DNA of 6,255 nt from Leucothrix mucor. Lineage in GTDB: Bacteria; Pseudomonadota; Gammaproteobacteria; Thiotrichales; Thiotrichaceae. The notes beneath the pieces were generated by a model. That model did not search any database, was not told where the DNA came from, and worked only from the letters and a program-made list of their open reading frames with translations. The position numbers were made by a program, and so were the translations under genes. Position 1 is the first letter of the stretch; each line of letters opens with the position of its first letter. This document shows positions 1 through 5,760 of this stretch, in pieces. The stretch lies in contig DRMS01000010.1 of the NCBI GenBank assembly GCA_011322515.1, positions 1-6,255 on the forward strand, read 5' to 3'.

Positions 1-208
1 CATTTTTTGGTAGTGTTTTGTAACTTGCTGTTAATTCAGCAACCTTTCCCTGACCTGACATATTGGACTGCCCTAGTAATAGGTAAACTCGCAACGGCTT
101 AGTAGGCGGCGTTAACTCTGCTTTTGAAAAGGCTGTTATAGGTAATAAAGTGATGGATAAAAGAAATAGCATAATCGCTAATGATAGGATTCCATTTATA
201 GTCTTCAT
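1..208 (-). CDS. Secreted SASA/CE6-type acetylesterase, N-terminal fragment (69 codons, runs off the left edge)
   Basis: Reading leftwards from the ATG at 208-206, the frame is open to the window edge. Residues 1 to about 26 form a typical Sec signal peptide: a lysine at position 3, then a hydrophobic stretch rich in Leu and Ile, then small residues (TAFSKA) near the likely cleavage site. Residues 42-52 read VYLLLGQSNMSG-like. This is the first conserved block of the SASA family (sialate O-acetylesterase, carbohydrate esterase family 6), in which the serine of GQSN is the nucleophile (here Ser48). Such enzymes remove O-acetyl groups from sugars or polysaccharides, and the signal peptide implies action in the periplasm or outside the cell. 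The Shine-Dalgarno sequence is weak. The catalytic Asp/His block near the C terminus lies outside the window, so substrate and completeness cannot be judged. The clpA terminator at 280-311 separates it from clpA. Confidence 0.75.
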   Translation of the reverse strand, partial: MKTINGILSLAIMLFLLSITLLPITAFSKAELTPPTKPLRVYLLLGQSNMSGQGKVAELTASYKTLPKN

Positions 209-279
209 ATTATTTTCATTTAGTTTTTTATGATACTAATGTAGAGTCACTACTAACATCATTAGTTCACTAAATAACA

Positions 280-311
280 AAAGCCTATCCACTATTAACT
301 GGATAGGCTTT
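280..311 (-). terminator. Intrinsic terminator downstream of clpA
   Basis: A perfect 11-bp inverted repeat, AAAGCCTATCC (280-290) and GGATAGGCTTT (301-311), encloses a 10-base loop. Read on the minus strand, the stem ends in a T-rich run (CTTTTGTTATTT) at its left edge. It lies about 120 bases past the clpA stop and before the esterase gene. It therefore most likely ends the clpS-clpA transcript. Its plus-strand side (GGCTTTCTT) is less T-rich, and no plus-strand gene precedes it. Confidence 0.7.
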
Positions 312-325
312 CTTAAAGATTGATC

Positions 326-418
326 TATAGACATTCACTTATTAAATTTCATCTTAATGACTGAAAAGCCGAAGCTTTCACTTCTTTTATTAGGAAATTA
401 TTTATCTGAAAAACTATA
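326..418 (-). repeat. Repeat copy D: both flanks of the family with a different core hairpin
   Basis: The left end (TATAGACATTCACTTATTAA, continuing to 350) matches the left end of copy B and the reverse complement of the right end of copy A, with about one difference. The right end (396-418, ending GAAAAACTATA) matches the reverse complement of the left flank of copies A and C with one internal difference. The element is thus bounded by TATAG...CTATA and inverted relative to A and C. The middle (351-395) lacks the CCCTTCGACTCCGCTCAGG palindrome of the other copies. It carries instead a small hairpin: on the minus strand TGAAAGC (380-374), a TTCG loop and GCTTTTCA (369-362), with one bulged base. 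The loop-closing bases make the very stable cUUCGg tetraloop in clpA-sense RNA. The copy begins 14 bases after the clpA stop, so it forms part of the clpA 3' untranslated region. Confidence 0.7.
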
Positions 419-431
419 AAGAAAGAGAAAC

Positions 432-2717
432 TTATGCTGGCACTGCCTTCTCTCCATAAGTTAGCGTCAATTTCCCTGATTTTTCACTAACACGCACTGT
501 TCCGCCTTTGTTTAGTTTACCAAATAGAAGTTCATCTGCTAAAGGTCGTTTTATTTGATCTTGAATCAGACGTTCCATTGGGCGTGCACCCATTTTCACG
601 TCATAACCTTCTTTAGCTAACCAACGCTTGGCTTTATCATCAACAATCAGGGTTACATTTTTAGCAATTAACTGTGTTTCTAAACGAATTAAGAACTTAT
701 CCACAATAGATACAATCACTTTAGGTATTAATGCTTTAAACTGAATAATGGCATCAAGGCGATTGCGAAATTCTGGTGTAAAGGTTAACTCAAGTGCTTT
801 ACCAATATCCGTTGCATGATCTTGCTTAGTAAAGCCCATTGAACTACGGCTAATAGCGTGCGCGCCTGCATTACTTGTCATGACTAAAATCACATTACGG
901 AAGTCTACTTTACGACCATTGCTATCCGTGAGGCTACCATTATCCATAATCTGCAATAGGATATTGAACACATCAGGATGTGCTTTTTCAATTTCATCCA
1001 GTAACAAAACAGCATGTGGATTTTTGTTAACCGCATCCGTTAATAAGCCACCTTCTTCAAAGCCTACATAGCCAGGAGGTGCGCCAATTAAGCGTGATAC
1101 AGTATGGCGCTCCATATATTCCGACATATCAAAACGCAATAATTCAATCCCTAAATGCTCTGATAGTTGCTTAGTGACTTCAGTTTTACCAACACCTGTT
1201 GGACCTGCGAATAAGAATGAGCCAATGGGTTTATGATCATCACGTAATCCTGAGCGCGCCAATTTTATTGCGGTAGCAAGCTGATCAATCGCTTCCTCTT
1301 GCCCAAAGACAACACGGTTTAGATTTTTCTCTAACTTCTTGAGTACATCCGTATCCGATGAAGAAACTGTTTTTGGTGGAATACGTGCCATCTTGGCAAT
1401 AATCGCTTCAACATCACCGACTGAAATGGTTTTTTTACGGGTTAATTTTGGCTCTAACTGACGACGTGCGCCTGCTTCATCAATCACATCGATGGCTTTA
1501 TCTGGCAAATGGCGGTCTGTAATATAGCGCGCTGAAAGCTCTGCTGCGGTTTCTAACGCTGGAAGAGTATATTTTACATTATGATATTTTTCATAATGTG
1601 TTTTTAATCCCTTTAGAATAAGGAAGGTTTCAGCAACGGTTGGCTCATTAATATCAATTTTCTGGAAGCGACGTGCTAACGCCCTATCCTTCTCAAAAAT
1701 GCTGTGGTATTCCTGATAGGTTGTTGAGCCCATGCATTTTAATTCTCCTGATGCCAGCATTGGCTTAATCAGGTTTGATGCATCCATAGTGCCGCCTGAA
1801 GTTGCACCTGCGCCAATAATAATGTGGATTTCATCGATAAATAAGATCGCATGATCTTCTTCTTTGATTTGGTTTAACACCGCTTTTAGACGTTTTTCAA
1901 AATCACCACGATATTTAGTACCCGCTACTAACGCACCAAGGTCTAGCGAATAGATAATCGCATCGTGTAAGACTTCTGGTACTTCTTCATCCACGATACG
2001 CTTGGCAAGCCCTTCTGCAATAGCTGTTTTACCAACACCTGCCTCGCCCACTAAAAGTGGATTATTTTTACGACGACGGCAAAGTACCTGCACCGCACGT
2101 TCAATTTCGTCATCACGACCAATTAATGGATCAATTTTTCCTGTTTCGGCCTTTTCATTAAGATTGCTGGCAAAACGCTGTAAGGGGGTTTCTACGGGTT
2201 CTTCATTTTCCTCCATTGAAATATCATCGGTCATATCACTGTCAGGATCATCATCCATTAGGAATTCACCTAAAGAAAGCTCATCTTCTGTCTTGTGAAT
2301 ACCGTGAGAAACATAATTCACTAGATCTAGGCGGGACATATCTTGACGTGAAAGATAATAAACAGCATGAGATTCAGGCTCCCCAAAAATGGCAACCAAA
2401 ATATTCTCACCTGTAACTTCGCTCTTTCCCGATGCCTGCACATGGTAAACAGAGCGTTGTATGACGCGTTGGAAGCCTAATGTTGGTTCAGTATCACCTT
2501 CACCTTCATTTAAGATGGGTGAGCTCTCTTCAATAAAGCTTTCCAACTCCGTTTGTAATACGGGTATATCAACCCCACAGGCTCGTAACGCTTCAGCAGC
2601 ACTTGGGTTACTCGTCATTGCCAGTAATAAAAGCTCTACAGTCACAAATTCATAGCGTTTATTGCGCGCTTGTGTAAACAGACGATTTATTGAATATTCA
2701 ACTTCTGCACTTAACAT
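432..2717 (-). CDS. clpA: ClpA, ATP-dependent unfoldase subunit of the ClpAP protease (761 aa)
   Basis: ClpA is a hexameric AAA+ unfoldase that threads tagged or N-degron substrates into the ClpP peptidase in the cytosol. Numbered from the chosen Met at 2717, the N domain (about 1-142) starts MLSAEVEYSINRLF, close to E. coli ClpA. A very acidic linker follows (about 143-178). D1 has Walker A GEAGVGKT (224-231), Walker B ILFIDE (291-296) and pore loop KYRG (near 268). D2 has Walker A GPTGVGKT (505-512), pore loop GYVG (549-552) and Walker B LLLDEIE (571-577). The ClpP-docking loop reads SSMGF, with the tripeptide MGF (627-629) in place of E. coli IGL. Length agrees with the usual 750-760 residues. 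The frame is open to an upstream ATG at 2777, but that start would overlap clpS by 56 bases and add 20 residues foreign to the family. The 2717 start has GGAAGAGG about 9 bases upstream. The gene lies 4 bases after clpS, so translation is probably coupled. Confidence 0.97.
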   Translation of the reverse strand: MLSAEVEYSINRLFTQARNKRYEFVTVELLLLAMTSNPSAAEALRACGVDIPVLQTELESFIEESSPILNEGEGDTEPTLGFQRVIQRSVYHVQASGKSEVTGENILVAIFGEPESHAVYYLSRQDMSRLDLVNYVSHGIHKTEDELSLGEFLMDDDPDSDMTDDISMEENEEPVETPLQRFASNLNEKAETGKIDPLIGRDDEIERAVQVLCRRRKNNPLLVGEAGVGKTAIAEGLAKRIVDEEVPEVLHDAIIYSLDLGALVAGTKYRGDFEKRLKAVLNQIKEEDHAILFIDEIHIIIGAGATSGGTMDASNLIKPMLASGELKCMGSTTYQEYHSIFEKDRALARRFQKIDINEPTVAETFLILKGLKTHYEKYHNVKYTLPALETAAELSARYITDRHLPDKAIDVIDEAGARRQLEPKLTRKKTISVGDVEAIIAKMARIPPKTVSSSDTDVLKKLEKNLNRVVFGQEEAIDQLATAIKLARSGLRDDHKPIGSFLFAGPTGVGKTEVTKQLSEHLGIELLRFDMSEYMERHTVSRLIGAPPGYVGFEEGGLLTDAVNKNPHAVLLLDEIEKAHPDVFNILLQIMDNGSLTDSNGRKVDFRNVILVMTSNAGAHAISRSSMGFTKQDHATDIGKALELTFTPEFRNRLDAIIQFKALIPKVIVSIVDKFLIRLETQLIAKNVTLIVDDKAKRWLAKEGYDVKMGARPMERLIQDQIKRPLADELLFGKLNKGGTVRVSEKSGKLTLTYGEKAVPA

Positions 2718-2735
2718 AGTTCTACGCCTCTTCCA
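2718..2735 (-). promoter_or_regulatory. clpA ribosome binding site that decides the start
   Basis: On the minus strand, GGAAGAGGCG followed by TAGAACT precedes the ATG at 2717. The AGAGG core lies about 9 bases from the start codon and inside the last codons of clpS. This favours the internal Met (761 aa protein) over the upstream in-frame ATG at 2777 and fits translational coupling of clpS to clpA. Confidence 0.7.
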
Positions 2736-3042
2736 TAGTACATAATAACGGGTGCTGACTTTCACGCGAATATTCATTCACTCTGTCAACTTTCGTTTCC
2801 GCTATCTCTTTAGTATAGATGCCACAAACACCTTTGCCTTTTTCATGAACACTAAGCATCACACGTGTTGCTGCTTCTTGATCCAATCCAAAAAAACTTT
2901 GTAATATTCCCACTACAAATTCCATCGGTGTGTAATCATCGTTCAATATTATAACTTTATATCGTGAGGGTTCTTTAACTTTTGGGCGGGATTTCTCTAC
3001 CGCCAAACCTAAATCATGATCTGATTCGTGTGAGTTCGCCAT
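2722..3042 (-). CDS. clpS: ClpS, N-degron adaptor of ClpAP (106 aa)
   Basis: ClpS binds proteins with a bulky hydrophobic N-terminal residue (Leu, Phe, Tyr, Trp) and hands them to the ClpA N domain. The protein is 106 residues, the same as E. coli ClpS, and the key residues fall at identical positions. Asn34, Asp35 and Asp36 in NDDYTPMEF and His66 form the pocket for the substrate alpha-amino group and side chain. Met40 is the gatekeeper of the specificity pocket. The C-terminal block (ETKVDRVNEYSRESQHPLLC) matches the family. Residues 1 to about 26 are charged and divergent, as expected for the flexible N-terminal extension that enters the ClpA pore. The ATG at 3042 is preceded by a modest purine-rich site (GTAGAAAGTAG). 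It is first in the operon, with clpA 4 bases downstream. Confidence 0.97.
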   Translation of the reverse strand: MANSHESDHDLGLAVEKSRPKVKEPSRYKVIILNDDYTPMEFVVGILQSFFGLDQEAATRVMLSVHEKGKGVCGIYTKEIAETKVDRVNEYSRESQHPLLCTMEEA

Positions 3043-3356
3043 AAATACTACTTTCTACTGTAAAATTATTGTAGCAGACATCTGACTGCTATTAGCCCTG
3101 ATTCTTATAGTCTCTCTTGGTTGACAGTTTTGAAATACTCAGGTTCATTATCTTCATTTTATTAGTTCTTAGACAATATTAAGTTCTAACAAGATATTAT
3201 CGATATTGGGTATTATACCCATAAAACAAGAGAATTTTCTGTAAAATCTATCCACAACATCAATGAGAATTTAGGACGTTTTAAATAATAATGCGGCCCA
3301 TATTGCACAGGCTTTTTATTTCTGCTTGAGTTATCTCAATAGGCGTATAATCACTC
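3043..3356. other. Divergent intergenic region between clpS and the kinase, left half: no gene, several weak regulatory signals
   Basis: No credible coding frame is present in these 314 bases. Visible signals are listed with their weaknesses. A perfect -35 hexamer TTGACA occurs on the plus strand at 3121-3126, with only a fair -10 (CATTAT, 3146-3151) at a 19-base spacing. A 13-base palindrome GGGTATTATACCC lies at 3208-3220 and contains TATAAT on the minus strand, but without a good -35. One near-match to a DnaA box (CTATCCACA, 3248-3256) stands alone. A plus-strand TATAAT at 3346-3351 lies just before repeat copy A, with a poor -35. The kinase promoter is therefore not settled. Confidence 0.4.
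3068..3091 (-). promoter_or_regulatory. Candidate clpS promoter (extended -10) overlapping a small inverted repeat
   Basis: On the minus strand, TGCTACAAT (3076-3068) fits an extended -10 element (TGnTATAAT with one change). It would start transcription near 3061 and leave a leader of about 19 bases before clpS. No good -35 is seen at the usual distance. The inverted repeat TAGCAG (3072-3077) / CTGCTA (3086-3091) with an 8-base spacer overlaps it and could be an operator. Both are predictions by eye. Confidence 0.3.
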
Positions 3357-3492
3357 TATAGTTTTTCACATAAATAACTGCACCCTTCGACTCCGCTCAG
3401 GTACAGCTCCCTGAGCGGAGTCGAAGGGTGCGGAAATTTAATAAATGAATGTCTATACGCAAGGATTGAGATGACTCAAGCAGAGATAAAAA
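3313..3492. repeat. Outer 28-bp inverted repeat enclosing repeat copy A
   Basis: The left arm 3313-3340 (core CTGCTTGAGTTATCTCAAT) and the right arm 3465-3492 (core ATTGAGATGACTCAAGCAG) are reverse complements at 26 of 28 positions. The two mismatches are U opposite G in a plus-strand transcript, so the RNA helix would be unbroken there. On the minus strand they become A opposite C. A further 7-base match, GCGTATA (3343-3349) and TATACGC (3454-3460), continues the pairing inwards. Repeat copy A fills the interior. The other repeat copies in the window lack these outer arms. Confidence 0.8.
3357..3457 (+). repeat. Repeat copy A: complete 101-bp palindromic element with TATAG/CTATA ends
   Basis: The element begins TATAGTTTTTCACATAAATA and ends with AATAAATGAATGTCTATA. 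Between the flanks, GCACCCTTCGACTCCGCTC... (3380-3401) and its reverse complement (3410-3431) form a perfect 22-bp stem with an 8-base loop (TACAGCTC). The stem can be prolonged by C-G, G-U and, after a 2x2 internal loop, five A/T pairs (3371-3375 with 3436-3440). The ends are imperfect inverted repeats (TATAGnnnTTCA, 9 of 12 matching). No coding capacity is present, as in MITE or REP-type elements. TCTATA occurs at both borders (3355-3360 and 3452-3457), compatible with a TA or TATA target duplication. Compared with copies B and C, one G is missing next to the loop. Confidence 0.85.
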
Positions 3493-3600
3493 TGCAAACA
3501 ACAAGCAAAATAAGCAAGATGGGTAACTTCATTGTTTGAAACTTCCTTATGGTATTTTTTCTCCACTGCTACTACACTCCTGAACAAATTAATCAGTCCT

Positions 3601-3605
3601 AAGGA
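3601..3605 (+). promoter_or_regulatory. Ribosome binding site of the kinase gene
   Basis: AAGGA (within CCTAAGGAAAA) lies 12 bases before the ATG at 3618. The core is good but the spacing is slightly long. No other start codon in this frame is better placed, and the protein begins directly at the first beta strand of the family fold, which supports this start. Confidence 0.6.
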
Positions 3606-3617
3606 AAATAATACACT

Positions 3618-4601
3618 ATGAAATACCACGTTTATGGCATTGGCAATGCATTAGTTGATATGGAGTTTGAGGTTTCAGATGCTTTTCTGCAAGAACACAC
3701 GATAGAAAAAGGTTTAATGACGCTAATAGAGGAAGATAAACAGCATCAATTATCAGAAAACCTAGTCAATACCTTTGGCTTAAAAAAACGTGCTGGCGGT
3801 GGCTCTGCTGCTAACACCATCGTTGCTATTAGTCAGTTAGGTGGTAATACATTTTATGCTTGTAAAGTTGCTGATGATGAAGGTGGACATTTTTATATGC
3901 AGGATTTGCATAAAGCAGGTGTTGAAACTAAGTTAGATCAAGTGAAAGGAAAAGGTGTTACGGGTAAATGCATGGTCATGGTGACCGATGATGCAGAACG
4001 CACTATGAATACTTATCTGGGTATCACCTCTGATTTTTGTGATGCAGATTTACATTTTGAAGAACTTAAAAATGCTGAGTATCTCTATATCGAAGGCTAT
4101 TTAGTAACCTCTGACTGCTCCCGTGAAGCGGCTATTACGGCACGTAAAATAGCTATGGAAAACAAGGTTAAAACAGCCTTTACCTTTTCAGACCCTGCAA
4201 TGGTGACTTATTTTAAAGAAGGTGTTGCTGAAATTATTGGCGATGGCGTTGATGTATTGTTCTGCAATGAAGAAGAAGCGCAAACTTATACCTCAACTGA
4301 CAGCCTAGAGGATGCTATTACCGCGTTAGAAAAAATAGCAAAGAAAATTGTTATCACACAGGGCAAAGACGGAGCCACCATTATTACTGATAGCAAACGT
4401 ATTTCTGTTGCTGCAAAGCAAGTAACAGCCGTTGATACCAATGGTGCAGGCGATATGTTTGCAGGCGCTTTTATGTATGGTTTAACACAAGGTTATAGTG
4501 ATGCAGAAGCGGGAAATTTAGCATCACATGCTGCTGCTGAAATTGTGACTACTTTTGGCGCACGCCTAGAAAAAGAGCGTTTGCAAGCGCTGTTATCCTA
4601 A
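3618..4601 (+). CDS. PfkB-family carbohydrate kinase, adenosine-kinase-like (327 aa)
   Basis: The protein belongs to the ribokinase/PfkB superfamily, which transfers the ATP gamma-phosphate to a sugar or nucleoside hydroxyl in the cytosol. The N terminus YGIGNALVDMEFEV (6-19) carries the substrate-binding Asp14 and is the form found in adenosine-kinase-like members. PfkB signature 1 appears as AGGGSAANT (59-67). An NxxE motif (Asn217-Glu220, in FCNEEEA), which helps to place Mg-ATP, follows. ITQGKDG (246-252) is the usual strand before the nucleotide site. Signature 2 is DTNGAGDMFAGAF (273-285), with the anion hole GAG and the catalytic base Asp279. The roughly 330-residue length is typical. 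No signal peptide or membrane segment is visible. Adenosine kinase (adenosine to AMP, salvage and methyl-cycle support) is the most likely role, but related proteins phosphorylate ribose or fructose derivatives, so the substrate is not certain. It is a single-gene unit ended by the hairpin at 4690-4752. Confidence 0.9.
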   Translation: MKYHVYGIGNALVDMEFEVSDAFLQEHTIEKGLMTLIEEDKQHQLSENLVNTFGLKKRAGGGSAANTIVAISQLGGNTFYACKVADDEGGHFYMQDLHKAGVETKLDQVKGKGVTGKCMVMVTDDAERTMNTYLGITSDFCDADLHFEELKNAEYLYIEGYLVTSDCSREAAITARKIAMENKVKTAFTFSDPAMVTYFKEGVAEIIGDGVDVLFCNEEEAQTYTSTDSLEDAITALEKIAKKIVITQGKDGATIITDSKRISVAAKQVTAVDTNGAGDMFAGAFMYGLTQGYSDAEAGNLASHAAAEIVTTFGARLEKERLQALLS

Positions 4602-4605
4602 ATAC

Positions 4606-4621
4606 CCATAGATCCATAGAT
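4606..4621. repeat. Tandem duplication of CCATAGAT
   Basis: Two adjacent copies of CCATAGAT begin 5 bases after the kinase stop codon. This is probably a small slippage duplication with no evident role. Confidence 0.5.
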
Positions 4622-4665
4622 GGAAGTATAATAAACACTGTTTTTTGTAAAAACGCAGAGTAGCC

Positions 4666-4752
4666 TACAGACATTCATTTATTAAATTTCCGCACCCTTC
4701 GACTCCGCTCAGGGAGCTGTACCCTGAGCGGAGTCGAAGGGTGCGGGTTTTT
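4666..4752 (-). repeat. Repeat copy B: inverted relative to copy A, right flank lost
   Basis: The left end TACAGACATTCATTTATTAA (continuing to 4690) matches the reverse complement of the right flank of copy A almost exactly, with TACAG in place of TATAG. The palindromic core is the most perfect in the window: a 25-bp stem (4690-4714 with 4722-4746) and a 7-base loop (AGCTGTA). The expected second flank (GTTATTTATGTGAAAAACTATA in copies A and D) is missing. It is replaced by GGTTTTTGTTATGACG, so the element is truncated or rearranged on that side. It lies between two convergent genes. Confidence 0.8.
4690..4752 (+). terminator. Terminator of the kinase gene formed by repeat copy B
   Basis: The 25-bp GC-rich stem of repeat copy B is followed on the plus strand by G and TTTTTGTT (from 4748). 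Strong stem plus T tract is the form of an intrinsic terminator, 88 bases after the kinase stop. On the minus strand the stem is followed by GAAATTTAATAA, without a real T tract, so ending of the convergent gene at 4805 here is less certain. Confidence 0.65.
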
Positions 4753-4804
4753 GTTATGACGTTACTTGTCCCGCCTTAAGTTGGTAGCCAAATTTTGTTT
4801 TTTA

Positions 4805-5692
4805 TTATAATGAATCATCCAGTAAGATCAAATCTGCCCCCGCCTCATCATTGTTATTACAAGCAGTAATATACTGAGAGTTTTCGCTATAGGAAAATTC
4901 AAACTCATATTGAGTCGCTATTTCTGCTGCTTTTTGCTGGAATTTTTCACTGCTAAAACCATCCACATCAGATGCAAAAAAGATCATCACGCCATCATTG
5001 TCATATTCATATCCGAACTTAAATACCGAGAAAAAAGTAGCAACTTTTTGTTGGTAAAATGGATTATTGTCAATAAGGTTAGTCACCACCACACCATCAT
5101 CAACTAAACGTGATTTACACAGTTGGTAAAACTCCACTGTCGATAAATGATTGGGATGATCTCCAACGCCAGAAAAGCTATCCAGCAAGATAATATCAAA
5201 ATGGTTTTCAGGGAAGGTTTGCAAATGCTCACGTCCATCTTGCAATGTTATCTTCATGCGATCATCGGGGATAATACCAAAACAGATTTCTGCTAATTGC
5301 AACACACCTTCACTTATTTCGGATGACTCGACTATTAAATCTGAGAAATAATGATGAAACACCATTGGCACACGCCCACCGCCAAAACCAAGCATATAGA
5401 CATTTTTAGGTTGCCCTTTGAATACTAGACTCAGCATCATTGCTTGCGCATATTTTCCCAGTAAATTTAATGGATTACTAATATCAATAGTCGACATAGG
5501 ATCACTGATCTTGCTTTTAATCATCAAGGTCTTTGTATCCATAAAATGCAACGCAATAGTGTTACCCTCTTTGACAACAATAAGATTCTCAGCAGCATCA
5601 CTATAATTGGCAATTATTCCATCGGGTTGTGAATACAGCCAAATGAGTGATTTTTTAATTCTTATTAGATTTTCTGAGCGCCCATTTTCCAT
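4805..5692 (-). CDS. Spermidine-synthase-like (SpeE-fold) protein with altered active-site residues (295 aa)
   Basis: Two parts of the spermidine synthase family can be followed. Residues 15-90 resemble the N-terminal beta-strand domain. From about 96 onwards comes a class I methyltransferase-type Rossmann fold. VYMLGFGGGRVP (98-109) is the glycine loop, where true spermidine synthases have GGGDG. ESSEIS (122-127) occupies the acidic strand that normally reads VEID, so the second acid is Ser. QDGREHL (151-157) and DIILLDSFSG (166-175) follow. The last is where spermidine synthases have DSTDP or DSSDP: the first Asp (171) remains, but the putrescine-contacting second Asp is Ser (174). The protein is soluble, with no signal peptide. 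It is probably a SpeE-like paralogue of unknown substrate rather than a housekeeping spermidine synthase. The start is supported by AGGA about 10 bases upstream and a good promoter. Confidence 0.8.
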   Translation of the reverse strand: MENGRSENLIRIKKSLIWLYSQPDGIIANYSDAAENLIVVKEGNTIALHFMDTKTLMIKSKISDPMSTIDISNPLNLLGKYAQAMMLSLVFKGQPKNVYMLGFGGGRVPMVFHHYFSDLIVESSEISEGVLQLAEICFGIIPDDRMKITLQDGREHLQTFPENHFDIILLDSFSGVGDHPNHLSTVEFYQLCKSRLVDDGVVVTNLIDNNPFYQQKVATFFSVFKFGYEYDNDGVMIFFASDVDGFSSEKFQQKAAEIATQYEFEFSYSENSQYITACNNNDEAGADLILLDDSL

Positions 5693-5703
5693 TTATTATT
5701 TAT

Positions 5704-5725
5704 CCTATAAATCAATGATTATAGG
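5704..5725 (-). promoter_or_regulatory. Leader hairpin overlapping the Shine-Dalgarno site of the SpeE-like gene
   Basis: On the minus strand CCTATAA and TTATAGG (7 bp, 8-base loop) form a hairpin. Its 3' arm contains the AGG of the AGGA ribosome site. With the promoter at 5732-5760, transcription would begin near 5725, the first base of the hairpin. The mRNA would thus start with a stem-loop that partly hides its own ribosome site. The stem is A/T-rich, so the effect is probably mild or temperature dependent. This is inference. Confidence 0.4.
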
Positions 5726-5731
5726 AAACAA

Positions 5732-5760
5732 ATTATACGCTTAGCACACAAAGAGATCAA
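5732..5760 (-). promoter_or_regulatory. Sigma70-type promoter of the SpeE-like gene
   Basis: On the minus strand TTGATC (5760-5755) and a perfect TATAAT (5737-5732) are separated by exactly 17 bases. This predicts a start near 5725 and a leader of about 33 bases before the ATG at 5692. It is the best promoter in the window. Confidence 0.7.

Noticed and set aside
697..705. Perfect DnaA box TTATCCACA inside clpA
   Set aside because: It is a single site within a conserved coding stretch (VDKF) and there is no cluster, AT-rich unwinding region or dnaA/dnaN nearby, so it is not an origin.
880..2655. Open frames on the plus strand within clpA (for example 2002-2298 and 2461-2655)
   Set aside because: They are shadows of the strongly conserved clpA frame, with low-complexity translations and no ribosome sites or family resemblance.
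2718..2777. N-terminal extension of ClpA to the upstream in-frame ATG at 2777
   Set aside because: It would overlap clpS by 56 bases, add 20 residues unlike any ClpA N terminus (basic, with YYVLWKRRR), and ignore the good ribosome site before the ATG at 2717.
3248..3256. Near-match DnaA box CTATCCACA in the clpS-kinase intergenic region
   Set aside because: It is alone, has one mismatch, and the neighbouring genes are not typical of an origin.
3357..3457. CRISPR array
   Set aside because: The repeats are kilobases apart, in both orientations, strongly palindromic and without regular spacers, and no cas genes are present.
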